DNA from: Maratus speciosus | Taxonomy: Eukaryota > Arthropoda > Arachnida > Araneae > Salticidae | Reading direction: 5' to 3' | NCBI GenBank assembly: GCA_963932465.1 | Contig: OZ010789.1 | Span: 596,227,068 to 596,291,067 of the forward strand | Length of the DNA: 64,000 bases | Shown here: in pieces, positions 33,376 to 43,813 of the stretch | Numbering within the stretch: the stretch's first letter is position 1 | Layout: each line of letters begins with the position of its first letter | Notes under the pieces: model-generated | Databases searched by the model: none | What the model saw: only the letters and a program-made list of their open reading frames with translations | What the model was told of the DNA's origin: nothing | Program-made: the position numbers and the translations under genes

Positions 33376-36030
33376 ACAATTCAGAATTTTTTTTCATTTA
33401 AAAGGAAACAACAGTTAAAAAACTACAAATTATAATAAATATATAAACAAATACATTACCCTTTTTTTTGGGAGGGGGGGGGGAGATATGGCCATTTTAA
33501 GATCTTATATTTGCTTACATCATTTACAATTATGAAAAATAAGTTTTTTAATCGGTAAGTTTTTTAATCGTGTAGTTCTAATGCATTACAATTCATTCTA
33601 ATATGAAAATATAAAGATTTTTTAATTACGCTCTTTGAATGCACTGTATTTCATTCTAATATAAAAATATAAAGAATTATAAATATGTATTTTACTATTG
33701 GCAGTAAATTATATGAACGTCGAAAGTCATAGTATGCACTGAAAAGACTAAAAATAGGTATTAAAAAACACTGAAGCTTTTTCGAGATTTCTAATGGAAT
33801 TCCACTGTAAATATAAGCTATTAGGTTGGTTTTTCTGGAAATTGATATTTTACAATGAATTCGTATATATATATACTAATATATTTATCTTGAAATTTAA
33901 GTGAGATAGTGCTTTGGTTCTGGAAATATCTTCGAGGAGTTCGTCAATGAACGATTTAGTTCTTTAACTACCATAACAAAAGCACACGGAATAATTCCTT
34001 TTAATTATTAATAATGGAGTAAAATTTATTTAAAATTAATTTTAATGATGTTACATTGAACAAATCTTTCCGGCAAAGGGTATGCTGTTTTCATTTTATT
34101 TTTTTTATTAAATGTGAAAGATACTGTATGTTCACGCTAATCATCAAAATCAGGTAATTTGGTCAAAAATAAAAGTTCATTTAACATTCGAGTAACGTTA
34201 TGTTCAATGGAACTGTATTTTCAATTCATTATAAATGCATTTGAAAGATATTCCATTTCAGAAAAAAAATATTACAAGTTCCTTACATTGTTTTGTGAGA
34301 CATATTATAATATTTCAGTAGCATTTTTCGAATGGTTTGGTTTCGAACTTTATTTGGTCGTAAGAAATAAAGAAAACTATTTTAGCCTTAGGGCAATTTA
34401 AAAAGAATGATTTCAATATATACAAAACGAAAGATAGGGGATTTTTTAAAATGAAAATTAAGTGTCATGAATCTTTATATATTAATGTAAAACAAATGTG
34501 GTAAAAATGTCTATACTGGTGGCTACTATAATGCCTGAAATATAGGTATAAGAAAATTTAAGTGATTTCATTAATGTTTTAAAGTTTTGATTGAATTTCC
34601 TCATATCCGTTTAATTATATTTGGCAATCCAAATTTTAAAAAATCCAACAAAATACCTCTATTTAAATAAAAGCTATGTAAGAACAACTAAGACTAAGTC
34701 ATTAAGTTTGTATTTAATTTTATGTATGTGCGTTAAAAAAATGAAATTAACGTAATATTCAGAATAAAACGTTAAGAATTGTTGAAGGCTACGCATGGTA
34801 CGCGTTTTCAAATGAATTTGCTTACTTTACGATCTGATCAAAGACAATACTAATTAATACATGACGCAGCTATGATAATTTGCTACATACTACTGCAAAT
34901 ATTAAAAAGTATCGTCATAACTTTACAAAAATGCTTATCTTTACAGGTCGTACATATGAGGGTGTCAACTAGAACCTCTTATTAAGAAGAATAAGTTTCA
35001 ATCCGTTTGGAAATTATATAGAAATAAGTTCAGAAAACTCACTTAAATATTCGATTTAACCGCCTTTTTTGCACATACTTGCTATGAAAGAGAAGTAGGG
35101 ATGTCATTTTTATCGGCGGAAGGTTTTTGCAAACAACCAGATGCACATACAAAAAAAAAAAAACAATAATATTATAGTACAATAAAACATACTGAACCTT
35201 AATTTAAAATGAAAAGTAACTTTTTTTCATTATTTGAAATAAGAAAAAACATAACGATGAGTTTTCACAAAGAACTTTTTTTTTTAGATATTCAGATTTT
35301 ATAAATAATTATACAAACAACAGTTATAACAACAATACGGACGACAACCAAACGGTATGCGTTAATTCAAATGAGAATATATATGAAAAAAAAAAAAAAA
35401 CAGGCTACATCATTCAATTATATGTGTATTAAGCCTCAATTTTTAAATGCCCGATTGGTGGCTGATCGAATTACGGAAATTTCCCCCTGAAACTTGAATT
35501 ATTAATAAGTAACCATTAGGCTTTACTTTTATATTTTTTTTTTATTTTCAGTTTGATTAATCCGAAAGTTTTATGGAAAGGTCATTTTATTAAATTCTCA
35601 TTAGTGAATATTTATATATTTTGATATTAACGTATTCGAAGAAAGTGAGGTAATAGTATTCACAGCTAATTGGCACATCGTTTGAGCTTGTTTAATGAAA
35701 AATTAAATGTTCATTTGATCAACTCATTAATGGAATCCATATTCATGTTTAAATGAATTTTCACCAGCATTACTCGTGTTTGACGCAAGCTTGGTTTGGC
35801 AATGTGCATTTGATTATGGAATTCTGGGTACTTATACATTTATTGCCATTCTACTTTCCTGTTAATTAGGTATAAATACATATACCAAGATCCCTACTTT
35901 GAGACATTTACTTGAGAATAAAAATGATTTCAAAACTGGATTTTTAAAGCATTTAACGATGTTTCAATAATTCATTAAACAACAAAAAGATCAATAGATT
36001 CAAAACACTGTTTTAAACACTAGTGTCGTG
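33376..36030. other. A+T-rich DNA, nothing identified
   Basis: Contains a T-run/G-run at 33463-33483, poly-A runs near 35150 and 35388, and an 80-codon open frame (34159-34401, +) with no domain recognised. Confidence 0.5.
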
Positions 36031-36261
36031 AAGAAAATTTTCACCTAATAAACTTTGTAATATACTTATAACTACTTAAAAGGTGACAAAAACATATAAA
36101 AATATTATTTAATGAAACCCGAGACCCTTTTGAACACACATGCGTTAATTTACAAAGGGAAAAAAAGAGGACTGGCTGAATAGAAATACATTTTAAAAAC
36201 AAAAACAAAAATAGTACGCATGCGCAATCCATTTCTCTGGAGCGGGGTGAAAGGATCAGTT

Positions 36262-36835
36262 CATATTATCAGGAGGTCTTGAAATATGTAGGATATTGTA
36301 CGAAATTGCAGGAATATTACGGAATATTACAGGAAAGGACATCGTTACACACATTATCACTTCTAAGTAAAATTTCAATGGATTCACGGATTATTGACGA
36401 GCAGTGGTTAGACGTTGAAATGATAACTTTAACTTTTGCGAAATTTATCTTAATATTTTCTTTTTGATGCAATCTGGATAAAGCTGTATTTGGTTTGTTA
36501 AACTTGATATCAGAAATGTGCCCTTTTAATCTTTCCTTAAATTTTCGACATATCATACCAATATAAAATAAACTCTTATGCTGTTCTGTGTTAAATTTTC
36601 GACATGTCATACCAATATAAAATAAACTCTTATGCAGTTCTGTGTTAAATTTTCCACATGTCATACCAATATAAAATAAACTCTTATGCTGTTCTGTGTT
36701 AAATTTTCGACATGTCATACCAATATAAAATAAAATCTTATGCTGCTCTATGTAAATTTTCGAGATGTCATATCAATTTAAAATAAACTCTTATGCTGTT
36801 CTGTGCAAATTTTGGACATGTCTTACCAGAGTTTA
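36262..36835 (-). pseudogene. Penelope-like GIY-YIG endonuclease, left copy
   Basis: Read on the minus strand, 36718-36317 is open for 133 codons. It begins with repeats containing FYIGMTCRKF and then runs FYIGMICRKFKERLKGHISD, IKFNKPNTALSRLHQKENIK, INFAKVKVIISTSN and RESIEILLRSDNVCND. The YIG, the Arg of KERL, the His of KGH and the Glu of RESIEI occupy the places expected for GIY-YIG nucleases of Penelope-like elements. The first half of the motif (GIY) is not seen. Upstream, several 18-residue repeats replace the normal linker. The coding part fades after 36262 into a 3' tail. Confidence 0.7.
36545..36835 (-). repeat. 54-bp in-frame tandem repeat in GIY-YIG core
   Basis: catacca or its variants recurs at 36554, 36608, 36662, 36716, 36769 and 36822, a spacing of 54 then 53 bp. 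On the minus strand each unit encodes 18 residues, FYIGMTCRKFNTEQHKSL. It therefore duplicates exactly the YIG strand plus the linker before it. Three units stay in one open frame; the outermost two have lost a base. Confidence 0.85.
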
Positions 36836-37170
36836 TTTTATATTGATATGACATATCGAAAATTTAAGGAAAGATTAAAAAAGCACATTTCTGATATCAA
36901 GTTTAACAAACCAAATACAGCTTTATCCAAATTGAATCAAAAAGAAAATATTAAGATAAACTTCGAAAAAGCTAAAATTATCATTTCAACATCTAACCAC
37001 TACTCATCAAAAATCCGTGAATAAATTGAAATTTTACTTAGAAGTGATAATGTTTGTAACGATGTCCTTTCCTATAATATTCCCGCAATTTGGTACAATA
37101 TCCTAAATATTTCAAGACCTCCTGATAATATGATTTTTTCACCCCTCTGCAGAGAAATGGACTGAAATCC
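36829..37170 (+). pseudogene. Penelope-like GIY-YIG endonuclease, right copy
   Basis: Plus-strand frame: FYIDMTYRKFKERLKKHISD, IKFNKPNTALSKLNQKENIK, INFEKAKIIISTSN, then RE-stop-IEILLRSDNVCND and a further readable stretch to SRPPDN. The G of YIG is replaced by Asp (YID) and one premature TAA sits after the RE of the Glu motif, so it is inactive. It is the inverted partner of the left copy but has a single YIG unit. Confidence 0.7.
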
Positions 37171-37379
37171 GCTTGCGCATGGGTACTATTTTTGTTTTTG
37201 TTTTTAAAATATATTTCTATTCAGTCAGTCATCTTTTTCCCTTTGAAAATGAACGCGTGTGAGTTCGAGAGATCTCGGGATGCATTAAATAATATTTTTA
37301 TATGTTTTTGCCCCCTTTTAAATAGTTATAAGCATATAATAAAGTTTTTTACAAAAAGATCAACTATATTATTTTAGAA

Positions 37380-37680
37380 TTTTTTAGGTGAAATTGCAAA
37401 ACGTTTTACAAAAAAGAAATTTTGCATGTAAATTCTCCTATAACTTTTGCTACATATACGCAGAAACCAGCCCTGGATGATCAACATTTTATCTGCGAAG
37501 AGTTGTTAGAACTTATTTAGACACAAATTTTGAAAATAGAAAGGTATTCATCATAGGTATACTCAAGGCACGACGGAAAACATTTTGCACAAGCTGCTAC
37601 GACAAATTATAAAATCTTCGACAAGCATAAGTAACTAACTAAATTAAACTCTGTGGCTATAAAATCCATGAAGCATCTGG
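37380..37680. other. Unassigned spacer
   Basis: No feature was recognised between the Penelope-like pair and the following SINE. Confidence 0.4.
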
Positions 37681-37682
37681 GC

Positions 37683-37928
37683 CGACAGCACCCATCTCTG
37701 TTTTCTTGACCCTGGTCCCCGAAGTGCTATGCAGCATGCGTCCCGGCCAGGTGGTCAGCCTAACTCGAGACCCTCGGTGTGTAGTTCCCAAGCAAGATTG
37801 GAACTCATTTTATAGACCCCAAAGGGATGAAAGGTTGAGTGAACCTTGCCGAGTGGGGAGTCGAACTCTCGATCTGCGGTGCGGCAGCCAGGTGCTCTTA
37901 CAACTACCCCACTGGGCTTCGACAAGCA
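37683..37928 (-). repeat. tRNA-derived SINE, near full length
   Basis: Read on the minus strand from about 37925: the head GTGGGGTAGTTGTAAGAGCA corresponds to the A-box region and GAGTTCGACTCCC to a well-kept B box, followed by a 160-bp body ending near cagagatgggtgctgtcg. It is C+G-richer than its surroundings. Open frames on both strands through it (for example 37706-37960) are artefacts of the SINE. Confidence 0.65.
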
Positions 37929-38010
37929 TAACCCAAAAGGTAATTCAAGCATTTTGTTAAAAGTTATTAATAAATCTATGTTCTCAGCAAAACCGATTTG
38001 ACAAACCCCT

Positions 38011-38502
38011 TTGAGAGAAGGTCTACATTACATTATGATAAGGTACGTGCCTGTGTATTTACATATGTTTATTTTAGGAATTGAAAAGACTATGCAAAAT
38101 GAAGAATGCGTAGTTAATGTCGACATCTATATATACGCTGCTGAATATTACAGTACGCAAGTCGCGCGATGCGCACATTCTCAGCGAATTTTACTTATAA
38201 CTTCCTATTATGATAGGATAGGCTTACTTATTCTGTACGTTACTTACCGCTTAATCTTCATCATAAATAGTTCTCTCAAGACACACTTGCTATTTATTGA
38301 AGATAAAGACGAAATATTTTTAGCGATAGAGAAAGAATATGAAAAAAAAAATCCCAAATTATTATTTTCTTTGTTATGCATGAGACTTTTTCCGAAGATT
38401 CTTCATCAATTTGCATATAGGTTTTTCATTGATTCTGTAACCTCATTTGCGTCTGCCAGTAACTTTCTACTAACTAATACGTATCAGTGCGAGTCACAAT
38501 GA
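38011..38502 (+). CDS. Hypothetical 163-codon open frame
   Basis: This is one of the longest uninterrupted frames in the window that does not fall in a recognised transposon. The predicted product starts MREGLHYIMIRYVPVYLHMF, is rich in Ile, Tyr and Phe with hydrophobic stretches (around residues 8-22 and 71-88), and ends TNTYQCESQ. I recognise no domain, and there is no promoter, splice or repeat evidence. In A+T-rich DNA an open frame of this length by chance is uncommon but possible. It begins just downstream of a SINE. I consider it more likely accidental than a gene. Confidence 0.15.
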   Translation: MREGLHYIMIRYVPVYLHMFILGIEKTMQNEECVVNVDIYIYAAEYYSTQVARCAHSQRILLITSYYDRIGLLILYVTYRLIFIINSSLKTHLLFIEDKDEIFLAIEKEYEKKNPKLLFSLLCMRLFPKILHQFAYRFFIDSVTSFASASNFLLTNTYQCESQ

Positions 38503-38583
38503 TTTAACTCTTTACATTTAAAATAATGTGCATGCAATTATTTTCAACTTTTTGTTCTAATGTTTAAAGTTTCGATTATAAAT

Positions 38584-39350
38584 ATACTAGGTTTTGCCCG
38601 CGGTTCCGCTCACGTAGAATCTAAGTCTTATTATAGGGAATGCTAAATTTACATATCTTGAAATTTTATTTCATAATTTACTTAACTAATAGTGCAACTT
38701 TGATCAAAATCCGTTCAGTAGACAATTCTAAAAAAGCTAAACCTTCACAATCAGCTTATCTATTTATATAGTTTCCTCCTATTGCTCTATAACTAACCAA
38801 CGTAGAACGGTGTGTTTTACACCAACCCATTTCTCTAAACTTTACCTAACTGACAATGCTTGCTCCTAATATATCCGTTTAGTAGAACGTGAGATATAAG
38901 CTTTCTGAATGAAAATCCCATTTGTATTTTATATATGTAACAGATAGAACCTTTTACCATATCCTTGTGAATGAGCAATGTAGAACAATGTATTATAAAC
39001 TAAACCCCTTACCAAACAATTTAATATATGACAAATTAAGTCAAATTAAGACAAATTAAGACAAATTAAGAACTAGTTATAAAACATTCTTTCATAGATC
39101 GGTGATTAAGCAATGTAGAGCGATATATTATATATTAAAACAGTCGCTGAATAAATATTTATCTAACAGTGTCAGTTCCATCGAAATTCATCCAGCAGAA
39201 TTCTTTTAAAAAAGGCTAATGTTTCATAATCGAGTACATCAGATTTAGATATTTCCTTCATGATTATATGCCAAAGCAACGTAGAATAATATGTTTAATA
39301 CAAAACCTTTCCCTGCAAAATTGTTTAACTAACATTGTAAGTCCATAAAA
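38584..39350 (-). repeat. Dispersed element with CTAGT end and internal repeats
   Basis: The left edge, ACTAGGTTTTGCCCGCGGTT, read on the minus strand ends in a GC hairpin (GCGGAACCGC) followed by GGCAAAACCTAGT, a Helitron-like 3' terminus. To its right, a phrase caaYgtagarYgrtrtrtt recurs at about 38797, 38981, 39110 and 39278, forming diverged internal repeats. 39027-39070 is a four-copy 11-bp acaaattaag tandem. No coding content. Confidence 0.4.
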
Positions 39351-39824
39351 ATCTATTTGACATCTAAAGTTATAAACAGCATCAAGGCCATTTGGTTTTG
39401 CATTATATACCGGGTGTCCGAAAACTCTGGAAACGGTCGAATAATTCGAGAAATGCACAACGGATTGAAAAACGGGAAAATACTTCTTAATATGTTTTTA
39501 AAAAATCTATTCAGTGATTTCAAAGTTTATTCAGAAACTGAATGCATGTGGTTCAAATGTGTCTCAAATGAGACCACCAATTATTATTGCAGATTAGGAG
39601 TCCGGATCACCTTAGATGGCGATGTAATCGAGTAAAATTCAGTCAGATTCCTTTGTTGAGCAGGTAATCCTAATTTTCATTAAAGTTCTAGTTTTAAAAT
39701 TCTTAAAAATAAAAAGTACAGTGTGCGGTAGGTATTTTAAAACACACATTATATGTGAAATACCTCCCTGCACATCATACTTACAAATTCTTTTCAGTTA
39801 CATGCAAACATTTCAGTGCCAGGA

Positions 39825-41083
39825 CTGACTGAGGAGATTAAAATGCTACCCTTGTCTTATTGTCTCAAGAACACTCCGATTTAGAGACTGCTGCGTTCTT
39901 GAAACTTTCCCGGTCATTCGTCTTTAAAGGAAGGATCGAAATGAAGGCTGCCAGGTATGTGTGGCAACAGTGTAATACTGAGAATGACACTGTTGGTGAT
40001 ATGACATTATAAAGAAGCCGTAATTCGTCGTTCGTGTACATGAAAATCGTACGAACTCCTTGAGGGAACTCGTTAGAGAGCTTCAGCTTTATAAAGCCGC
40101 GATTTGTGAGGATCTTCGTTAGCGGCCGTGCGTGTTGATAATAGGACAGTTTTTGTCCGAGAGAGCCAGAAATAAGCGTCTGGCCAAAGCAAAATGCCTC
40201 CTTAACAAACTACAAAATGAAGAGGAGTCAGGAATGCGGTTGTTTTCCTAAGATGAGAAAACTTTGTCCAGGTCAAGGAAGCTAACTGGAAAAAGATCGG
40301 TGGCTGTATAATATCCCCGAAGAGGTTCCGATAGTCATGTACAAAACATGTCTGCCCTCACTGATGATTCTGGGTTGTCGTGAGCAACGAAGACGATTTG
40401 AGGCCTGCACATGACTTTTTTCAATGTTCCAGAATCAATACCATTATTTATATCAAGTTGTTAAAGCTCTGGATTACTTGTATTACGCGTAAAAGGCCAT
40501 ACGGTTTTTCAACAATACTTTGCACCATCCCACTCAGCCCAAAAAAATGACGAGCCGTTAATTCCCAAATTGGCTCAACCGAGCCCAGCAATATGATTGG
40601 CTAAAACAGATATTTATATCGTAGAAAATTATGTTTATTTTCTTATGAAGTAGTGTAATGTAAAATAGAATGCAATTATAATGACTTAAATAGATTTATT
40701 TTGTTAAATTCGATCAAAATCACAGTAAAGTAATCCAAAATATTAATATTAACGAAGAATCAGATTGCTGAGATCGGATGACCAATTTGGGAATTAACGG
40801 CTCGTAAAAAAACGAGATAATGAATTGCCAAAAACTTTCATGAACATATCATCATCATCTTATTGTCATCCAGCTCCCCAGGTATTAACCCGAAGGGCTA
40901 TCACGTATCTGGCGTTTTTAAGGGGATTCCGGTAGGTATCCTAACAACACTGTTGTGGAGCTCTGGGAGCCGTTTATATTCAATGGCAAATGTTCACGAC
41001 ATACATCTGATTATTGCCTGCAGTTGGTTTAGACAGCATGTAGAGGCTATTATTGCGGCTAATAGTGGTTTGAGTGCATGATG
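39825..41083 (+). pseudogene. Mariner transposase, frameshifted and interrupted
   Basis: Recognisable pieces in order: an N-terminal region RTNSLRELVRELQLYKAAI and LSERARNKRLAKAKCLLNKL (about 40048-40218); GMRLFS-stop-DEKTLSRSRKLTGK (about 40232-40290), the first catalytic Asp motif; DRWLYNIPEEVPIVMYKT (40300-40350); HTVFQQYFAPSHSAQK (about 40500-40545), where the usual QQD is QQY; then, after the nested MITE, SSSSPGINPKGYHVSGVFKG (40863 onward, open to 41081), where SPD has become SPG. At least three frame changes and the loss of two catalytic Asp residues make it a pseudogene. Confidence 0.75.
40550..40805. mobile_element. MITE nested in mariner
   Basis: ACGAGCCGTTAATTCCCAAA at the left is perfectly mirrored at the right (ending GGGAATTAACGGCTCGT); the TIR is about 25 bp. 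The flanks aaaaaaatg (40541-40549) and aaaaaaacg (40806-40814) look like a 9-bp, or 8-bp plus one, target duplication. Removing the insert brings the transposase halves QKND and KTR..IAKNFHEHI side by side. Confidence 0.8.
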
Positions 41084-41699
41084 TCATCATGCAAGTGTCA
41101 CCTGTATAGAACAATAAAAATGTAAAAAAATGCTCCATCTCTACTGTCTATTTGTGTTTAAAAAGGCGTTATTCTGTTTTCAAATATCTGCCGCACAAAA
41201 AGATTTTGTTTCCTCCCTACATAGTGTGTACGAAATAGGCTAATGTTTAAATTAAAATCAATGCACTACTTTAACCGCTCTCTAAGAACAACGACCTGAT
41301 CGTAGTAGTTTCCTGCTCCTTCGGGATGCTTTATTGAAATGAGTCCCTTTACTTCTCACGATTCGTGGAGCTATTTATCGATGCATATTGTTCGATTGCA
41401 TATCCATCTACGATGATTCGATAAAAATGTTAAATATTAAAGTTGCGTATTTTCCTTAATAAAATATAAATATTAAAGTTGCGTGATCCGAATCTGCAAT
41501 AAAAAATGGGGGATTTCGCTCAAAATTTCCAAATTGGACCACCTCTGACACCTGGAGTGTCGAGGTGGGGGTCAACCTTGGTATCAGTGAATAGCTTTTT
41601 TAAAAATATTTAACATGTATTTTTCCGTTTTTCAATCCGATGTGTAATACTCGAATAATTCGAGTATTTCCAGACTTTTCGGACACCTCGTTGCCTATT

Positions 41700-42800
41700 T
41701 GTAATGGTTGCATTTGGCTTGTTATTCTCATATTTTACAAAATAAAACTTCATTATGTTTGAATGAATTTTGTGTCCTTTGTTTCTTACCATGCTTCAGT
41801 GTGCTACTGCTTATTCCGTTCAGTTGGATGATAAATAATATAACTTTGTTGTCATATTTTGTCCCCATCACTTATATCGAATATTCACACACATTTGTTT
41901 AAAATATTGCGCAATGAAATATCATAGACCTACGCTTTATGCTTCTAATAGAGAAAAGAATTCGCGTTTAAATTATAAGTTAAGTTTATACTTGTAAATT
42001 TTTAATATTGAACAATGAATGTATTTTCGAGTAAGTAGAAACACATACAACTATTCAATACACTTATGTTTAATCTGAACTAACCCCTTTCTAAAGTTCT
42101 TTTTGATACTCTTTTAACTTTAAACTCATAATTTTAAATACTTGAATTCACACGAAGATTTTAATTTATAAAGCCTATTCAAATATTATATATCTTAAAG
42201 AAAGTAATTTATCTTCCATTGCTGTTGTGAGAAAATTCTTTTATTAATATTAAATTAATATCAATGTACAAAGAGAATGAGATTTTAAGAAAATGAGATG
42301 CTAAGAATCTATTAAGAGTTTCCTGAAAAATATTCATTCAATACGCTTCTCTCATCACGGATGAAAACGTTCATTCGTTTAATAAGATATTAGCAATTTC
42401 ATATATGGTGATCATTAAATTAACCTGCTATTATGTTGAATGCCTTAGTTTTACGTAAAACTGATTTAGGAAAAATAATTAGAGCTTAAAATAGCTATGC
42501 TTAAGCAATCTTGTATAGAAAGACATTTTTCGAGTAACATTGTCAGAGAAACAAGAAAATTGAAACGAAAATTTATTTTAAATTCGAAAATTTTATTCCA
42601 TAATCAGAAGATTATTCAGACACGTTTAAATACGCAATCCATCCTCAAACAACTTTTGCATAGCTTACGTCATATTTTATTTAATTATTGCGTGATATTA
42701 TACGCTTATTTTATCCTGATATAATAGATGAAGCGGTTAATTTGTAAACATATTTTGAGGTGATATTGTAAAATTTGTTATAAGTCTTAGAATGTAAATA
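41700..42800. other. A+T-rich DNA, nothing identified
   Basis: Open frames at 41708-41902 and 42497-42724 have no recognisable features. No repeat partner was found. Confidence 0.45.
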
Positions 42801-42959
42801 TATTTCACTGACTGGAAAAAAATCGCAACACCAAGAAAATATTATTGTAGAGTAATGAAATTTGCACAACGCATTTGTCTAATTAAAATTTTTAATTGAT
42901 TAGATTTACAAGATCACAGGTTAATGTAAGCTCAAGAAACTTCACTTCAAATGCGAAAT

Positions 42960-43812
42960 TCAGTTACATTGATAGACGATGTAACGTCCAAAATTTTGAA
43001 TACAACCCTGCAAACGTGCATGCATTGTGTCATACAGGTGCCGATAGTCATTTTGTGCTATGGAGTTCCATGCTTGTTGTACTTGTTGTGTCAATACTGG
43101 GACGGTCAGTACTGGCTGTGGATGATGCTAGAGTTGTCGTCCAATGATATCCCATACGTGTTCAATGGGAGACAGATTTGGTGATCTCGCAGGCCAAGGT
43201 AATATATCGACGCTCTATAAAGAACGCTGCGTTACAACAGCGGTATAGGTGCGATCGTTATTATGTTGGAAAACTCCTCCTTTAATTATGTTCATGAATG
43301 GCAGCACTACAGGTTGAATTACCAGACTGACGTACAAATTTGCAGTCAGTGTGTTTGGTATAACCACGAGAATGCCCCTGTTGTCATAGTAAATTGCTCC
43401 CCAGACCATAACTCCAGGTGTAGATCCAGTGTGTCTAGGCCGCAGACAGTTTGGTTGCAGGTGTTCCCCTGGCCTACTTCTGAGCAACACATGGCCATCA
43501 GGAGCACCAAGGTAGAACCTTCTTTCATCAGAAAACTCAACAGATCTCTATTCCGCCCTCCAATGAGTTCCGGCATGACACCACCAACGTTGTAAACGGC
43601 AATGGTTTAGAGTTAGTGGAATGCACCCTACAGGACGCCTGGCTCGGAGCTGTCCTTGAAGTATCCGGTTTCTAACAGTTCGTTGTGTCATTGTGGTACC
43701 GTAGGACACACAACGAGGACGCCAACCGCTAGGTTTATGGACCATATGTCCGAGCGGGGAAACCCCTCCACCATGCAGTTCCTTCCAGCTGGAGAACGGG
43801 CCTATCAGCGAC
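42960..43812 (-). pseudogene. Tc1 transposase, C-terminal two thirds
   Basis: Minus-strand segments in order: TMTQRTVRNRILQGQLRARR (second HTH part), PVGCIPLTLNHCRLQRWWCH, a broken VEFSDE-type stretch at about 43555, RPGEHLQPNCLRPRHTGSTP, GVMVWGAIYYDNRGILVVIP, LYVSLVIQPVVLPFMN, FQHNNDRTYTAVVTQRSL (the second catalytic Asp of FQQDNA is gone), then LPWPARSPNLSPIEHVWDII, which keeps the Glu-containing end motif. Stops and at least two frameshifts are present. Confidence 0.8.
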
Positions 43813-43813
43813 A

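Larger units (their letters stand above)
36035..37375. mobile_element. Head-to-head pair of Penelope-like 3' ends
   Basis: 36035-36545 (minus) and 36838-37375 (plus) are inverted copies of the same sequence: a GIY-YIG coding segment followed by a 3' tail with aatatttttatatgtttttg. They diverge from each other by roughly 10-15% by eye and differ by a small insertion near the outer ends. Between them lies a 54-bp tandem array. The reverse transcriptase domain is missing in both, so each is 5' truncated. Complex inverted arrangements are known for Penelope-like elements. Confidence 0.7.
39410..41690 (+). mobile_element. Mariner-type transposon with long TIRs
   Basis: The left end CCGGGTGTCCGAAAACTCTG and the right end read inward, CGAGGTGTCCGAAAAGTCTG, continue as inverted repeats for about 95 bp, sharing CGGATTGAAAAACGG and ATATKTTTTTAAAAAA. 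TA precedes the left end (39408-39409); the right duplication is unclear. The transposase inside is broken and interrupted by a 256-bp MITE. The copy is old and inactive. Confidence 0.75.

Noticed and set aside
36803..37024. Taking the right Penelope-like frame as an intact nuclease gene
   Set aside because: YIG is YID and a stop interrupts the Glu motif. There is no RT domain.
37706..37960. Open frames on both strands near 37.8 kb
   Set aside because: They coincide with a SINE with a good B box; the C+G richness, not coding, keeps them open.
43263..43595. Plus-strand open frame of 110 codons
   Set aside because: Antisense of the Tc1 transposase, whose minus-strand motifs are clear.
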